A DNA stretch of 64,000 nucleotides from Solen grandis (GCA_021229015.1 CM037791.1:1302001-1366000); one strand, 5' to 3'. Shown: positions 1-11,502, numbered from the stretch's first letter. A program made the numbers and translations. The notes: generated by a model from the sequence alone, not told the origin.

Positions 1-10
1 NNNNNNNNNN
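1..10. other. assembly gap (N run)
   Basis: Ten N bases open the window, so anything upstream is unknown. Confidence 0.99.
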
Positions 11-277
11 TAGACGCGTCACATGGCCCATTTTGACACACACACACAATAGCTCAGAAACCGGTGGATGTTATCAATCAATATACAAAAACATAGTTAC
101 ATAAATAAGACATTGTTATATTTTAGAATGGAAAAGCATACATGTAATTAAAGAAATAGGAAAACATTAAATAATGTATTTGAAAAAAAAAGTTTTAAAA
201 AAAGAAACAATTTACATTATAGTGGAAAAAGCTATTCGTACGAAATGGATAACAATTAGAAAATAAACTTACATGGC

Positions 278-385
278 GATATATTGGAACACGCCATCGT
301 CTTTCATCTGTACCATGCAGGGTACCACCCAAACAGCGCATCAGACGGCCTGAATCATCCCAATAATCCAAACACCATTGTTAGA
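278..385 (-). pseudogene. exon-like relic A, unknown gene
   Basis: Read on the - strand, a segment ends in CAT followed by GTAAGT, a consensus splice donor, and is preceded by a T-rich stretch ending in AAG near 386. One frame is open for about 35 codons and includes LGGTLHGTDERRW, but a stop lies just upstream in that frame. It is similar to the segment at 2489-2631: both share the donor end, a GGAACA(C/G)GCC block and a GGTACC block. I do not recognise the protein. It may be a duplicated, decaying exon of a gene lying to the left, or part of a repeat. Confidence 0.3.
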
Positions 386-503
386 TTCCTTAAGAATGTA
401 AAGAAAAAAATAATTTTAAACTAAGAAAATTCAAATTTGCTACCCTGAGCCAGGCCAATTTTGATGCCAGGGTCATAATTTTAAAGACGTCCACTACGCC
501 ATG

Positions 504-701
504 TCACGAACCAAATATCGTAACTCCATTACTTGTGGTTTCTGGCGTTTGTTCTAATGTTTCCCTGTGTAAGTCTGAACATGGGCCACAACTCTGACTG
601 AATTGGACCATATCACCCATGATACTCAGCCGAGAGATTATGGTCATAAACATTATCATGAAGTTTGAGAAAAAACTGCTTAAGAAATAGTGTGTGCACA
701 T
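504..701 (-). other. short open frame, unrecognised
   Basis: A 65-codon open frame on the - strand whose second half (GDMVQFSQSCGPCSDL) looks more protein-like than its surroundings. There is no clear acceptor and no recognisable domain. It lies between relic A and the satellite block. It may be another degraded exon of the same unknown gene, or chance. Confidence 0.15.
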
Positions 702-1014
702 AGTGAAATCTGGAATATAACATGTTTAAAATTGTGTGTGGGTGTGTTTTTAAAAAATGCTTGGGATTTTTATGGCAAATGTTTCCATTGATTATTAACT
801 GAACCCACCTTCAGCATTGTCATTCATAATCGTGGAAGCAGTGTACAGGACCATGTTCTCTGCCGCAAATTTATATGCCTGTGTAGGCATTCATTTTTTT
901 CCCAACATGTTTTTCCCCCATAACCTGGACTATCCTAGAGTTTCCCTAGTATCAATAACAATATATCTATAAAACATTACTAAAACAGATTTTCCCACTT
1001 TATCAGTAGTCTAA

Positions 1015-1875
1015 AATAGGATGTGAACTGCACTATTTCAGTAACTACGTATGAAGACCCCAAACCTATGAAAATATAACTTCACAAGAACAAATTAAAT
1101 TTTGCCACTCCACAAATAGTTATAGAGGGTATACAATAGAGGATAAATGGTCTATTTCATTTACTAATTATAAAGACCCCAAACCTATGAGAATATAAAT
1201 TCACTAGAACATGTTTGCCCGTTTCAGAAGTAGAAAGAAAATGAAAGGATGAACTGGACTACTTCAGTAAATTCATATGAAGACCCGAAACCTATGAAAG
1301 TACAACTTCACAAGAAAAGATTTTGCCTCACTTCATAAAGTATAAGGGTAGAAGTGCAATTTTACAGTAACTACGTATAAAGACCCAAAATCTATGAAAT
1401 TGTAACTTCACTAGATCTTTTTTTTCCACATTTGACTTTTATTTACCCCGTTCATGGGTATGAGGAGGTCGAAGCCATCCCCCTCAATACCATACAATAT
1501 ATATATACATATACAGTTAAATATGAAATGATATATTTTTCAATATGAAATACAAAACCATGATTAAATCTTGGGGGAGAGGGGTAAACTGAACTATTTC
1601 ATTAACTACGTATGAAGATCCAAAACCTATGAAAACATAAATTTACTAGAACAGTTTTTGCCCCACTTCGTAAGTTGTCAAAAATAGGAGGTGAACTGGA
1701 CTATTTCAGTTACTACGTATGAAGAACCAAAACCTATGAAAATATAAATTTACTAGAACAAATATTGCCCCACTTCATAAGTAGTAAGAATAGGGGGTGA
1801 GCTGAACTATTTCATTAGCTACGGATGAAGACCCCAAACCTGTGAAAATATAGCACTTCTTTCATAAGCCTAATC
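1015..1875. repeat. degenerate ~105 bp satellite array
   Basis: A unit containing CTATTTCAGTAACTACGTAT, then GAAGACCCCAAACCTATGAA, an ATATAACTTCACAAGAAC block and TTTTGCCCCACTTCATAAG recurs about eight times with roughly 100-110 bp spacing. Clear starts lie near 1030, 1150, 1258, 1358, 1595, 1705 and 1808. Unrelated AT-rich sequence at about 1430-1575 splits the array in two. Copies differ by many substitutions and small indels, so the array is old. Confidence 0.85.
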
Positions 1876-2480
1876 TAATATGCAGGAGATCAAACTGGAT
1901 ATATTTTAGATTCTGCTTATGAAGAAAAAGCTTTTTTCTGATTTCCCCTTTCTCTAAAAGATTGCAGTTGTAGATGGAAAATCCTGAGCTAGCCAATCTT
2001 TCCTGTTGGGGAAAAAAGTCTGATTTAGGCTGGAAAAATGGTTTTTAACCCAGCTCTGTTGGGCATTGTTGAAGTGAACTTTAACACTTTGTCTGACTGA
2101 AGAAATTGGTTGGTATTAACCACACCACTGTTGAAGTCGCCCTTTAGCACTCTAGAAAAGAAATGTTAAGATTTGTAAACATACAAAACAAAAGGAATGG
2201 ATAGATTAATGTAAAAATGGAGAGAAGCCACCAAGAAAATATGAATCATTAAGGAACTGATATTTTTGTTCTACAATTGCTCTTCACTAGAAAAAAAAAA
2301 TATATATATATATATATTTTTCAAATAAAATTATAAATGATAAGATATATATATTTTGAGAGCCATAAAATTTGCAAGAGTATTTATATTTTGTTTTACA
2401 TTAACTTCCTCTACTCTTAAAAACTTGAAATGGTTCTAATTATGTTGTGGGTTTACAAACCATACTAATAAATACTAACA
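1876..2480. other. AT-rich intergenic DNA
   Basis: No coding signal seen. A (TA)n tract lies at about 2300-2320 next to an A run. The rest is unstructured AT-rich sequence. Confidence 0.6.
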
Positions 2481-2488
2481 AACTTACA

Positions 2489-2631
2489 TGGGGCATATCG
2501 GAACAGGCCAAACATTTATCTGTTCCATTTTGGTAGCAGTGCATGGTACCATCTAAAGACCAATCAAGCTGATCTGAACTGTATCAAGGACATTTGGGTA
2601 GTTGAATCATCTCGCATGATCCTCGACCCAC
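2489..2631 (-). pseudogene. exon-like relic B, unknown gene
   Basis: On the - strand this segment is bounded by a good acceptor (ATATTCACAG before 2631) and a consensus donor (CAT then GTAAGT at 2488). One frame runs the full length with a single TGA stop about 14 codons in. After the stop it reads LDWSLDGTMHCYQNGTDKC. It matches relic A at 278-385 in its donor half. An intact pair of splice sites with an interrupted frame suggests a pseudo-exon. No domain is recognised. Confidence 0.35.
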
Positions 2632-3011
2632 TGTGAATATAGATGTAAAATTGAAAAGTTGTTATGATCTTTAAAGCAGCTCGTTCAAAAATGGTCATTG
2701 ACTAAGAATTTGACAATTCCAGCGCTTTGACTGTATTATTGGATCCTTGTCATGATCCGTATATTCAAATGGAAGATGGATTCATCTTTACATTTTAAAC
2801 ATAATCATAGTATCCTCAAAAATAACGAAGTTTACCCTACATTAATTTTCTTTTCCCATATAGTAATGTTAATTAAAAAAATGGGAATTATGGTTTTTGG
2901 TCACTTCTCTTCTCCAAGCCACCATCTTATGCTATATATATTTTAAGTTTCAGGCCAGTGCCTTGTAAATTTCTTTTAATAATGCTCCAAACAAAAATCA
3001 TAATAAAATAA

Positions 3012-3722
3012 AACAAGAGCCATGTTGACATGACCATCCCCCGCCGAATGCTTGCTCGTTAGAAGAGGTGTTGGAGAGAAGAATATTACATTTTTAAAAG
3101 AAAATGTTTGGTAATGAAGACTAATGTTTAAAGTGATTATAGATATGAAACCATTGTGAAGAACTTATAATTCCCCTATTTTTAGGGTCTACAGGTAAAA
3201 TGTCAAGGTCACTGTGACAAAAATTAAGCTTGAAAAATAACAAAGGGCAATAACTCAAAAATTATGAAAGATAAAGGTTATCATTCTTGTGTACTGCACT
3301 CCTCAATAAGATCTATACACCTATAAGTTTCAAGTGGCAACTCAAATACTTTTTGAGTTTTGCTCCGGACAAAAATAACAAAGGGCAATAACTCAAATTA
3401 CTAAAAGGTAGAGTTATCATTCTTGTGCAATGCACTCCTCCTCTAAAAGATCTATCCACAAAATTAAGCCTGAAAAATTACAAAGGGTTATAACTCAAAG
3501 ATTTTGGAAAATAGAGTTATCATTCTTGTGCACTGCACTCCTCCTTAATAAGATCTCAACCTATGAATTTTCAAGTTGACATCTCAAATACTTTTTGAGT
3601 TTTGCTCCGGACAAAAAATAACAAAGGGCAATAACTCGTATAATAATAATAATAATAATACCGACGGAGAGACGGACGGAGACTACTACTATATCCCCAC
3701 CACCTTTGGCGGGGGATAATAA
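3012..3722. mobile_element. non-autonomous repeat element with internal minisatellite
   Basis: Begins ACAAGAGCCATGTTGACATG followed by CCATCCCCCGCC and closes with GGCGGGGGATAA after a GACGGAGAGACGGACGG block, so the ends carry complementary G/C-rich motifs. The interior holds about three tandem units of 125-140 bp, each with AAAGGGCAATAACTCA, ATCATTCTTGTG(C/T)A(C/A)TGCACTCCTC and CTTTTTGAGTTTTGCTCCGG. No transposase is present. This is a non-autonomous element, possibly of the Helitron/Helentron type, which often carries internal tandem repeats; that assignment is inference. Confidence 0.6.
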
Positions 3723-3879
3723 AGGAGGATAAGAAAAGACAGGACCATTTAGAGTTATGTTTCTTAGTCATTGTACTTCTTGTCACCAGCAATTTATTTT
3801 TTAAGTTTAAAGACAATACCTTGTACAAGTTTTAAGAAATGCTCTGGACAATAACTCATTATGAAATAAAATAAAGGGA

Positions 3880-4446
3880 GAGGATTGGAAAATGGGACAA
3901 GGTAAAAAAGTAGAATATAGGAGAAGAAATTAATAATGATGTACTACAGCAGTAGTAGTAAAAAGAGTAGAGAACGATGGTGACACGAATCTACATTTAC
4001 ATCTCTGATGGTGATAATGAATAGCTGAAGCAATAATAGTAGAAGGTAGAAGAAGAATATAATGATATGTAACAGAGGTAGTGGTAGTAAAACTAGAGGA
4101 AGATGATAGTAACTAATAGTTGTAGAAGTAGTAGAAGTTGAATGTAAAGGTAGAATTAAAACGATGATATGTGACAGCAGTAGTTGTAATAAGCGAATAG
4201 AAGATGATGATAATAAATAAAAGAAGCATTAGTAGTGGAATATAGGAGAAGACTAAGATGGTGAAATGTATCAGAAGAAGTTAAGGAAGAAGAAGAAAAT
4301 AGGGGAAGATATTGATAATAAATAGAAATAGTGATAGAAGTAGAATGTAGGAGAAGAAAAACTAATAGAATGTAACAGCAGTAGTAGTAATAAGAGTGTG
4401 ATTATGAATAGTAGAAGCAGTAGTTACTGTAGTAGAAAATAAGAGA
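3880..4446. repeat. imperfect trinucleotide-rich (AGT/GAA) low-complexity block
   Basis: About 570 bp of + strand sequence is almost free of C and built from AGT, GAA, GTA and ATG triplets (AGTAGTAGTAA, AGAAGAAG and similar). It looks like an expanded and decayed trinucleotide microsatellite. No reading frame of interest. Confidence 0.7.
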
Positions 4447-4745
4447 AAATTGGAAAATTAGAGTTTTTTTAATAAATAATACTTACCTGTCATTACATTG
4501 TGGATTTCTTTATTCTGATCCGCGTAATAAACTTTCTTAAACCGGAAGTAAACATTTTACCCTAACACCGGTATGTTACTTCCGACAGGCCTGAGGAAAA
4601 CTGTAATAGAGACATGTGGGGTAGGAGGGTGGTTACCTGTAATGACAGGTAAGTAATAATTCATAAAACTCTAATTTGAAAACAAATTTTCCAATTTTAT
4701 TTCATAAATAAACTTACCTGTCATTACATTGTTGATTATTTTTAA
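4447..4745 (-). repeat. DIRS-type terminal and inverted repeat cluster
   Basis: The block ending CTTACCTGTCATTACATTG occurs twice in direct orientation (about 4449-4512 and 4680-4737) and once inverted between them (about 4634-4692), together with its GAAAATT/AATTTTCC flank. DIRS elements characteristically carry inverted termini plus an internal complementary region at the 3' end. This cluster sits exactly where that region should be for the - strand element at 5041-7720. Confidence 0.65.
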
Positions 4746-5040
4746 GATTCCACAGCAGTACTCTACATGCCTGGTTTTGGGGTGTCTTATTACAGAAAAT
4801 CTACACCATTTATCTGTCTTGCATTCCATGCAGTAATAAAAATAGAATATTTACAGTTCTACGACTGCTTCTTCTTTGAAGCTATGACTCATTAATGTAT
4901 CTTAGTCTGGTATATACATAATAACCACTCAATATCATGATCCTATCTATAAGGCATTTTACAATTTATAAGATAATAAGATGCTGTAAATGCGATGCGC
5001 AAGAAAGAGATACCACTGTTCAATCTCAAACTATGTACAG

Positions 5041-6222
5041 TCAACGTGCGTTTTCTACACATTCAAAAAATCTATGTTCACTTTTTTCAAATAATAGTGG
5101 GTAAAAGTGGTCTCCATTGACCAATCTGCAGATTCCATAACCTGTTGCAGGGATGATCCTTTGAAAATAGCCCACGATGGACCTACACGTCGTGTCGAAT
5201 GTCCTTTTTGTTTTACCAGAAAAATGGTTTTCTTTTTTATAACAAAATTTAATCATCTGAACCAACCATCGAGAAATCGTTTGAGTCGTAACGGGTTTGT
5301 GTGGTTTCTTCTGTGCCAAGAACAACTTCACAACATCTTCACCTGTATCAGTTGTCCGAAACGATTCTGTTTTCTTAAGATAATAGGTTGAAGCACGTTT
5401 TGGATCTAAAAATCTGTTTTGTGTTAAAGCTGGCACAAAAATATTTTTACTAGTATGGTTTGGACGATCCTCTAACGAAAGTCACGCCTTGTTTTTGAAC
5501 ATTTACTAGGCCTTCACTTAGATGTAAAGACTGGAGGTCACTGCACCGTCTAGATGTTGTGATGGCCAATAAAAAACAGGTTTTCCATGTCAGGTATTTC
5601 AGAAAAGCATCTCGCAACGGCCAAAATGGTGCCTTCTTCAAACATCCTAAAACAAGAAGAAGATCCCATTCAGGTATCAAATGTTTAACTGGTGGACGTT
5701 CATTAAATACAGCTCTAAGCAAACGAATTATGAAAGGATGTTGACCAATTGGAATCTATTCAACTGGATCAAGCACTGTTGATAACATTGATCTGTAACC
5801 ATTAATAGTCTTGTACTAGAGTCCCTTCTTAAATAAAAAGGTCAAGAAATCAGCGCAATTTGCTAAAGTGGCAAGATAGGGATTGATATCCCTCTCACTA
5901 CACAAGCTCACAGAATGTCTGAATTTGCTTCAGTAGTCTTTCTGAGTGCCTTTTCTCCAAGACTTTGCAAGTAAATCTCTTGTCTCTTGAGAAAAGCCTT
6001 TCGATGAGAAACCCTGGTCGATAACAACCATGCAGTCAGTCGAAGTGTGTCTGGGTGCGGATGGGATATCCTCCCTTTGCAATGTGTCAACAGATCCTGA
6101 CTGCATGGAAGTTTTCGAGGACAAGCTATCAACAGATTCAACAGATACGTGTACCAATGCTGTCTTGGCCACTGTGGAGCTATTAAAATCATTGTGCACT
6201 GAAAATGTTGGAAATGATTCAA
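5041..6222 (-). pseudogene. DIRS tyrosine recombinase (YR) ORF, broken
   Basis: The N-terminal part lies at 5908-6222 (HRKAFLKRQEIYLQSLGEKA). After a break, 5450-5722 gives LLVLGCLKKAPFWPLRDAFL and TSRRCSDLQSLHL, containing the first catalytic Arg. At 5041-5436 the open frame covers KPHKPVTTQTISRWLVQ. The catalytic box is read in the neighbouring frame as GHSTRR near 5190, followed by a candidate nucleophile Tyr in THYYLKK near 5090. The enzyme would resolve circular cDNA into the genome in a live DIRS element. Frameshifts make this copy non-functional. Confidence 0.8.
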
Positions 6223-6234
6223 AACAGTTGGAAT

Positions 6235-6984
6235 TCATTGCAGTGGTGGAAAAGCATAAACAAACATGTTCTGCCATGCAATTGACGGGGCATCCACTGC
6301 ACATGCATTGGATGCTGGATCCATGAACAAAACAGTGTTTTCTTGTTTTGAAGAGTTGCAAAAAGGTCGAGAGTTGGCTGGCCCTATAGCCTGAATACCT
6401 TCCAAACCAATGCACTGTACAGGGACCACTCTATAGGCCTGACTATTTCTCGACTCAGACTGTCTGCTAATGTATTCTTTATCCCCTTGATATAGTTGTA
6501 TTTTGTTCTTTATAGCCATTTGCCATAAATCCTGTGTCAGATTGCAAAACTGTACGAAGCGTTTTCCACCCTGGCGATTTATGTACTGGCATACAGTCGT
6601 GTTGTCTGACCTGATCAGGACATTCTGACCGCTCAAATGAGACAGGAACTCCTGGTCTTTTTGTAAAGATTTGCCCTTCACAATGTTCTGATCCAATAAC
6701 CACCATTTCAGACATAAAATTAACTGAGGAGTAACAGGGACTTTGACAGATATTTTCATTCTTGATGGACTCCAATTTCGAAGTAAATGAAGCTGAATTG
6801 GTCTCATGAACAATCTTGTATTTGGGATCAATTCTAAACAGGATGCAATCATTCCCAACAAAATCATGTAATGTTTGGCTGTGACCTGACCCTTGAGAAT
6901 ATTTTCAACACCTTGTTTCAAATTCTTCATTCGTTCTATTGTTGGGTGAACAATGCCGTTTGCTAAATCGAACCTGTATATCAA
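6235..6984 (-). pseudogene. DIRS RNase H domain fragment
   Basis: A 249-codon open frame on the - strand continues from the RT. It contains the RNase H segment QNVLIRSDNTTVCQYINRQG (the SDNTT motif holds a catalytic Asp) and a connecting region with IQLHLLRNW and LILCLKWWLLDQN, typical of the RT-RNase H linker in DIRS and related elements. It ends near 6235 by a frameshift; overlapping frames continue the similarity. Confidence 0.75.
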
Positions 6985-7134
6985 AGACTGAACTGGGACA
7001 AGTTGATGTGTTGACTTGTTTATTATGAAACCTAGATGGTAAAGTTACTCTGTTTGCTAGAATTTCAATTTCTTTGAACTGTTTGCCGCTAACCAGTCGT
7101 CGAGGTAGCTTGCTAGACGTATGTTTTGTTTTTT

Positions 7135-7710
7135 TTAAAATGCGACTACTACCGATATCACCTTGACAAAAACTCTGGGTGCACTGGTTGAGCCGAAGCA
7201 AAGTGCCCGAAACAGGTATACTATCCCCTGAAACTGAAAGCGGAGATACTGTCGGTGACCTTTGAAAATTTTCACATGGAAATAGGCATCTTTTAAATCT
7301 ATTGTTATTGCCCAAATTCCTTTCCCTACTAGATTTAGTACCTTTGACAAAGTATCCATTTTGAATTTCTTTTTAAGAGATACTCGTTCAGCGGTTTCAA
7401 ATTCACGACTGGTCTCATTTCCCCATTTTTGGGGGGTACAAGGAATAGTGTACTGTAAAAACCTGAATAGATTTTCCTGTGGTCTACTACTTCTATAGCT
7501 CTTTTCTCTAAAAGAGTTTTTATTTCTTTTTTTTTTTTTTTTTTCTTTTTTTGATGTTTTGATCTTGTAATGGAACATTCGCTGGTTTTAAACCTTGAAA
7601 AGGTGGTTTTGTTTGAAATTCCAAATTTGTACCCTTCTTTCACAATTTCTAGTACCCATTTGTCTGTGGTTATTTTCTCCCACTCTTATAGGAACTGGGT
7701 GAAACTCGCC
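7135..7710 (-). pseudogene. DIRS reverse transcriptase fragment (frameshifted)
   Basis: The - strand carries the N-terminal DIRS RT region (EWEKITTDKWVLEIVKEGYK) in one frame, preceded by a stop four residues earlier. After a long A/G tract (T run at 7528-7545 on +) it continues as SGFYSTLFLVPPKNGEMRPV and, in another frame, ITIDLKDAYFHVKIFKGHRQ with FRALCFGSTSAPRVF. The YxDD-equivalent region is not readable. At least two frameshifts lie around homopolymer tracts. Confidence 0.8.
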
Positions 7711-7834
7711 ACTGGGTGACTCCTTTTTTTTTTTTTTTTTTTTCGCTATGATACTTACTGTGTCATTTTTCATCTGTCTTTGTAGATTTTGGTCCAGTAT
7801 TCGGCTTGAGGATGCAGGACGTCTGGAGCCGCTG

Positions 7835-7835
7835 T

Positions 7836-7902
<67 letters not shown>
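7835..7902. repeat. (TA)n microsatellite
   Basis: About 33 uninterrupted TA units, directly 5' of the DIRS-like element on its - strand. The long frames of alternating Y/I residues here are an artefact of the repeat. Confidence 0.97.
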
Positions 7903-7905
<3 letters not shown>

Positions 7906-9642
7906 AATCACAAAGATGGGACGCCATATATTGCTATAGCTTTATTTTGATATCCAAAGCATCAACCCAGTTTTCTGACAGAGCGGCTTTTCGTTCCCAT
8001 TTACAAATTTGCTCCTAACTGAAATATCAGATTTTATGAAAAATAGAAAATAAATGTATCTACAACGTATTTTATAAATCAAACAAACGATCATTTTCCC
8101 TCATCATTTTCTCCCATATCTATAATAGATACAAGCGCATGCGTTTTTTCTCAGAAACTACAAAAACTAAACTTCCATTCAAGCGACGAAATGCCAACCG
8201 CAATTGGCTTCATGTAATTGGTATATTATCTTAACGGCATCTGACTCGAGCAATATAATTTAATTTTCTGTAAAAGCCAAGCGTAAACGGATTAGTAGAA
8301 ATGTATCAATAGCGGATTGAATTGAAAATGGTCTAAGCGTTTATCGTATTTTGTCTTAATGGGATTTTGATGAAATTCAGGAGAGTATGTCTTCTATAAT
8401 GCTTCTTCTACCGTCTACATGTCGGGAGTTAAAGAAACTTATGAGAACTTCACTTATAAGAACTTAGGCATATTTTTTACACGTCTCAATTTGGAGTTAA
8501 ATCACTTCATGGTTATGATCACCGCGCCCTTTTATGTTTTCTCAGTAACCAGTGGTGCTACCGGTACTTCGCCCATCTTCACAATCCCCCGTTTTACTTC
8601 GCATATATTCGGAATCCTCCGTTTTACTCCGTACATGGACTCGTATTTCTAGAGGAAATGCAGCTCGAAAAGTTTTCACTGAGTTGATAGGTCTTATAAT
8701 GCATGAAATCACATCCAGTCACATTATCATGACATTGGATCAACATGTCCTGGAATTACCATAAACTATATGCTGAGTGTTAAATGGGTTCAGAGCAAAT
8801 TAGATTCAAAACTTGCTGTTTTCCCTTGTGTGCAATTGTCGCATCTTATCACCGGACGCTCTAACACTCGACCTTTGAGGCTGTTCATTTTGAATTATAC
8901 GAAGTTTTAATAATAGTTCACAACAGTGAGCTCATTTTATCAAGTATAGTCAGCCTTTCGACAGGTATTTACCCTCGAATGCATCATTCATCATAATTTG
9001 ATCATATATTCGTTTATTTCATTACAAAATCATGTTCTGTTTCGTGACATATTACGAATAACAAATAAATCTAGTAATAAAGAAACAAATTCAAATAATT
9101 ATTAATTTTCAAAGGTCATGAGTGAAATTTTGACTTAATATTCAATTTATTTAATGGTGTTTTATCGCTTTTCCCATTTTGTAGCGTCTTTGTAATTTCT
9201 CCCATGGGGAGCGCGTGAACACACAATGTGTTACCATTATGACACTGACATTAATATTTTATTTTTATTCCACAGGGGCTCGAAGTTAAAATTAATGGTC
9301 GAATCATAGCGCATACACTATTTTCAAGCGATTTTAGATTATTTAGAAGTGTAATGAGGCAAAGGCAATAGGTGAGTGCATGTTTAAATGACGTAAATTA
9401 TCCTCTAGTATATAATGGTAAAAATATCAAAATGGATCATGTTGTGATTAAAAGGAAAGAAATAACAAATCTTAGACGTAACTTGACCCGCTTTCAATGT
9501 TACATTTGGGTACAAACGCCTTTTCCAAAGATGGCCATTCATCCGCTTTTAAACTTCTTTACCCATCTCGTGACTGTGGCATACGATACTTAATTCTGCC
9601 CATTAACAGCATACAATTCATCAAAAATCTCCTTCGCAGATA
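7903..9642. other. intergenic DNA, nothing recognised
   Basis: Short unsupported frames only. There is an imperfect internal duplication at about 8560-8640, where TCCCC(C)GTTTTACTTCGCATA is followed by TCCTCCGTTTTACTCCGTACA. No gene or mobile-element termini identified. Confidence 0.5.
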
Positions 9643-9743
9643 CGCCAAGCCATAGGTATTTGACTCTATGTCCAATAATTTCGTATATGTATTATATAGG
9701 AAATGGGTTTTGGACATACGAGTCAAATACCTATGCGCCAAGC
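9643..9743. mobile_element. 85 bp hAT-like micro-MITE with 8 bp target duplication
   Basis: The element at 9651-9735 is almost entirely terminal inverted repeat: CATAGGTATTTGACTCTATG at the left, and its complement at the right with one extra base, separated by about 35 bp. It is flanked on both sides by a perfect direct repeat CGCCAAGC (9643-9650 and 9736-9743). Eight-base duplications and ends starting CA are characteristic of hAT-superfamily transposition. No coding capacity. Confidence 0.8.
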
Positions 9744-11375
9744 TGGCATTGAGTCTTTATATAGCCTCGAATTCCAGCTGCCTTTACATTTTTCTTGCCA
9801 ACCATTTTACTATAGAGTCTAAGTATTAGCGAGAATACTGCATGTACACATGCAAGTTTGTATATCCGTGTAGAAAATGGATGTCTCGTTATAGATGTAC
9901 ACTTTCTATGTGAATCCCGTGCCAATCGAAGTTCCACGGTGATCAGTTGCATTACTTCTGAAATGTCCCCGTACTTTACTGAGCTGAACAGTATCTTGAA
10001 GGTCAGCCAGCATGAGCCAGCACAAAGTGTATACCTAAAGTAACCTGTCGCCGGGCTTCATCTGGCTAATTTCATGTCCGAGTCCAATGGATAAAACAAA
10101 TTTGAAAAATTGGGAGCCATTTTTACTTTTCATGAGCCACTTTATTGGCCAATAATATATCCAAAAACACAAAAAAATTTACGAAAGTTAAGGACTCACG
10201 CATGTATAACATTAATAAAAATGTTTCTGTGCCTATATTTAATACATGTAGCTGCATACTTTTGAGTAAACTGGTGTTTTTCGAACTTGTGTATTTCAAA
10301 ATTATATTTTAATTGATTACATACATCATAAGTTTGAAATTATTATCTCATTTTGTCTTACTAGTCAAGTATTTAAATTGTTATTCTAGTTAATTATATA
10401 AAAGTTATCGTAGTTAATTATATAAAGGTTATATCTTAACACTGTTTATGATTACATACATATTGTTGCATGCCTAATAACGTTTTATTTCCTCAGGAAT
10501 CATGACACAATGAAATAAGTAATATCTAACCCTTAATGCAGATGTTACAGAACATTGACTTAGCCATGTGTAACAAATTTCCTAAAAATGAAGTTAACAT
10601 CGCCGATTTTGATGGAGGGGTGAATATTTTTTAATTACTCTTAGAACACATGAATGAAATTCGGAAAGATAAGTTATTTAAGAAAGTATATCGTAGGATA
10701 TATGACGTAATATGGTAATTTAGTTTGCTTGTGATCTTAATTTTGTCTTCAATTAGACTTATGGCACGCTTTGCCGAAATAGTCTGACTGCAGTTTGAGG
10801 TGAGGACAATGCGGTTAAGTCATAAATACTGTTATAGGACCAGTGCTGCTTGAGATAGTTAACACATTTGGCTGGAATGAACCAGGAGATGTTAACAATG
10901 GACAAAGTAATTGTTTAGTTGCACTTTCTTAGCCATAGATCTAGATAGCTCATATATGCTTATTTTTAATCAAGTATCCTCTCTGATACATGATATGCTA
11001 TCGAATAATGGCTGTTTTATGTCTCTTAATTTATTGATAAGAGCAATTAGTGTTGTTACTGTGGCTGTAGTCATTCTGAAAAACCGATACTGTTTCTTTT
11101 TCTTGGATATATTTTAGTATGTTTACAACATTGATGCCGTCCAAAGAAATATTATTGAGTATTATCATTAATTTATAATCTTAAGAGAAGGGAAATCATG
11201 TAGTGATTATAAAAGACAAACATAACAGTAGGAATAAATATGTTTAACCAGCGTAACAATAATCTATAAGAAAATACACCATAAAATTAAGGGAGAGCGA
11301 ATTTTAAATCTGGAACATGGAGAAAAAACTGAGGGTCCAGATAGTAAACTGTAGATGCACACTATGTAAAAAATG
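9744..11375. other. intergenic DNA, nothing recognised
   Basis: AT-rich with no convincing reading frame, RNA gene or element boundary. A short near-repeat of TAGTTAATTATATAAA(A/G)GTTAT occurs at about 10388-10430. Confidence 0.5.
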
Positions 11376-11502
11376 GTGTACCAGCGGCGTGATATTGCAG
11401 TGTGGCAGCACTATATCTGTCTCAAGTAGTCCTCGTATCTAAATGACTGAAATACTGTCGGTGGGACGTTATACCCAATAAACAAACAAACAAACAAAAC
11501 AT
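11376..11502 (+). mobile_element. SINE family 1, 5'-truncated copy
   Basis: Holds the 3' half of the SINE common in this window: TGGCAGCACTATATCTGTCT, CAAGTAG, ATGACTGAAATACTGTCGGT and GGGACGTTATACCC, ending in (AAAC)n. The tRNA-related head is missing. Confidence 0.8.

Larger units (their letters stand above)
4746..7720 (-). mobile_element. DIRS-like tyrosine-recombinase retrotransposon, decayed
   Basis: Read on the - strand the order is reverse transcriptase, RNase H, tyrosine recombinase, then the inverted-repeat cluster, which is the DIRS arrangement. RT: EWEKITTDKWVLEIV near 7680, then ITIDLKDAYFHV and FGSTSAPRVF around 7170-7290. RNase H: RSDNTTVCQYINRQGGK near 6560-6625. Recombinase: SRRCSDLQSLHLSEG near 5520-5560, GHSTRRVGP near 5190 and a terminal HYYLKK near 5090. 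The pieces fall in several frames with stops, so the copy is dead. Gag and a 5' terminal repeat are not seen; the 5' side fades into poly-T and a (TA)n tract. Confidence 0.85.

Noticed and set aside
5107..5391. 94-codon + strand frame
   Set aside because: It is the antisense shadow of the DIRS tyrosine recombinase on the - strand, which carries the recognisable motifs.
6030..6326. 98-codon + strand frame
   Set aside because: Antisense to the DIRS RNase H/YR region; no independent protein character.
7588..7939. Frames rich in alternating Tyr/Ile
   Set aside because: Artefacts of the (TA)n microsatellite, although the right part of the - strand frame overlaps true DIRS sequence.
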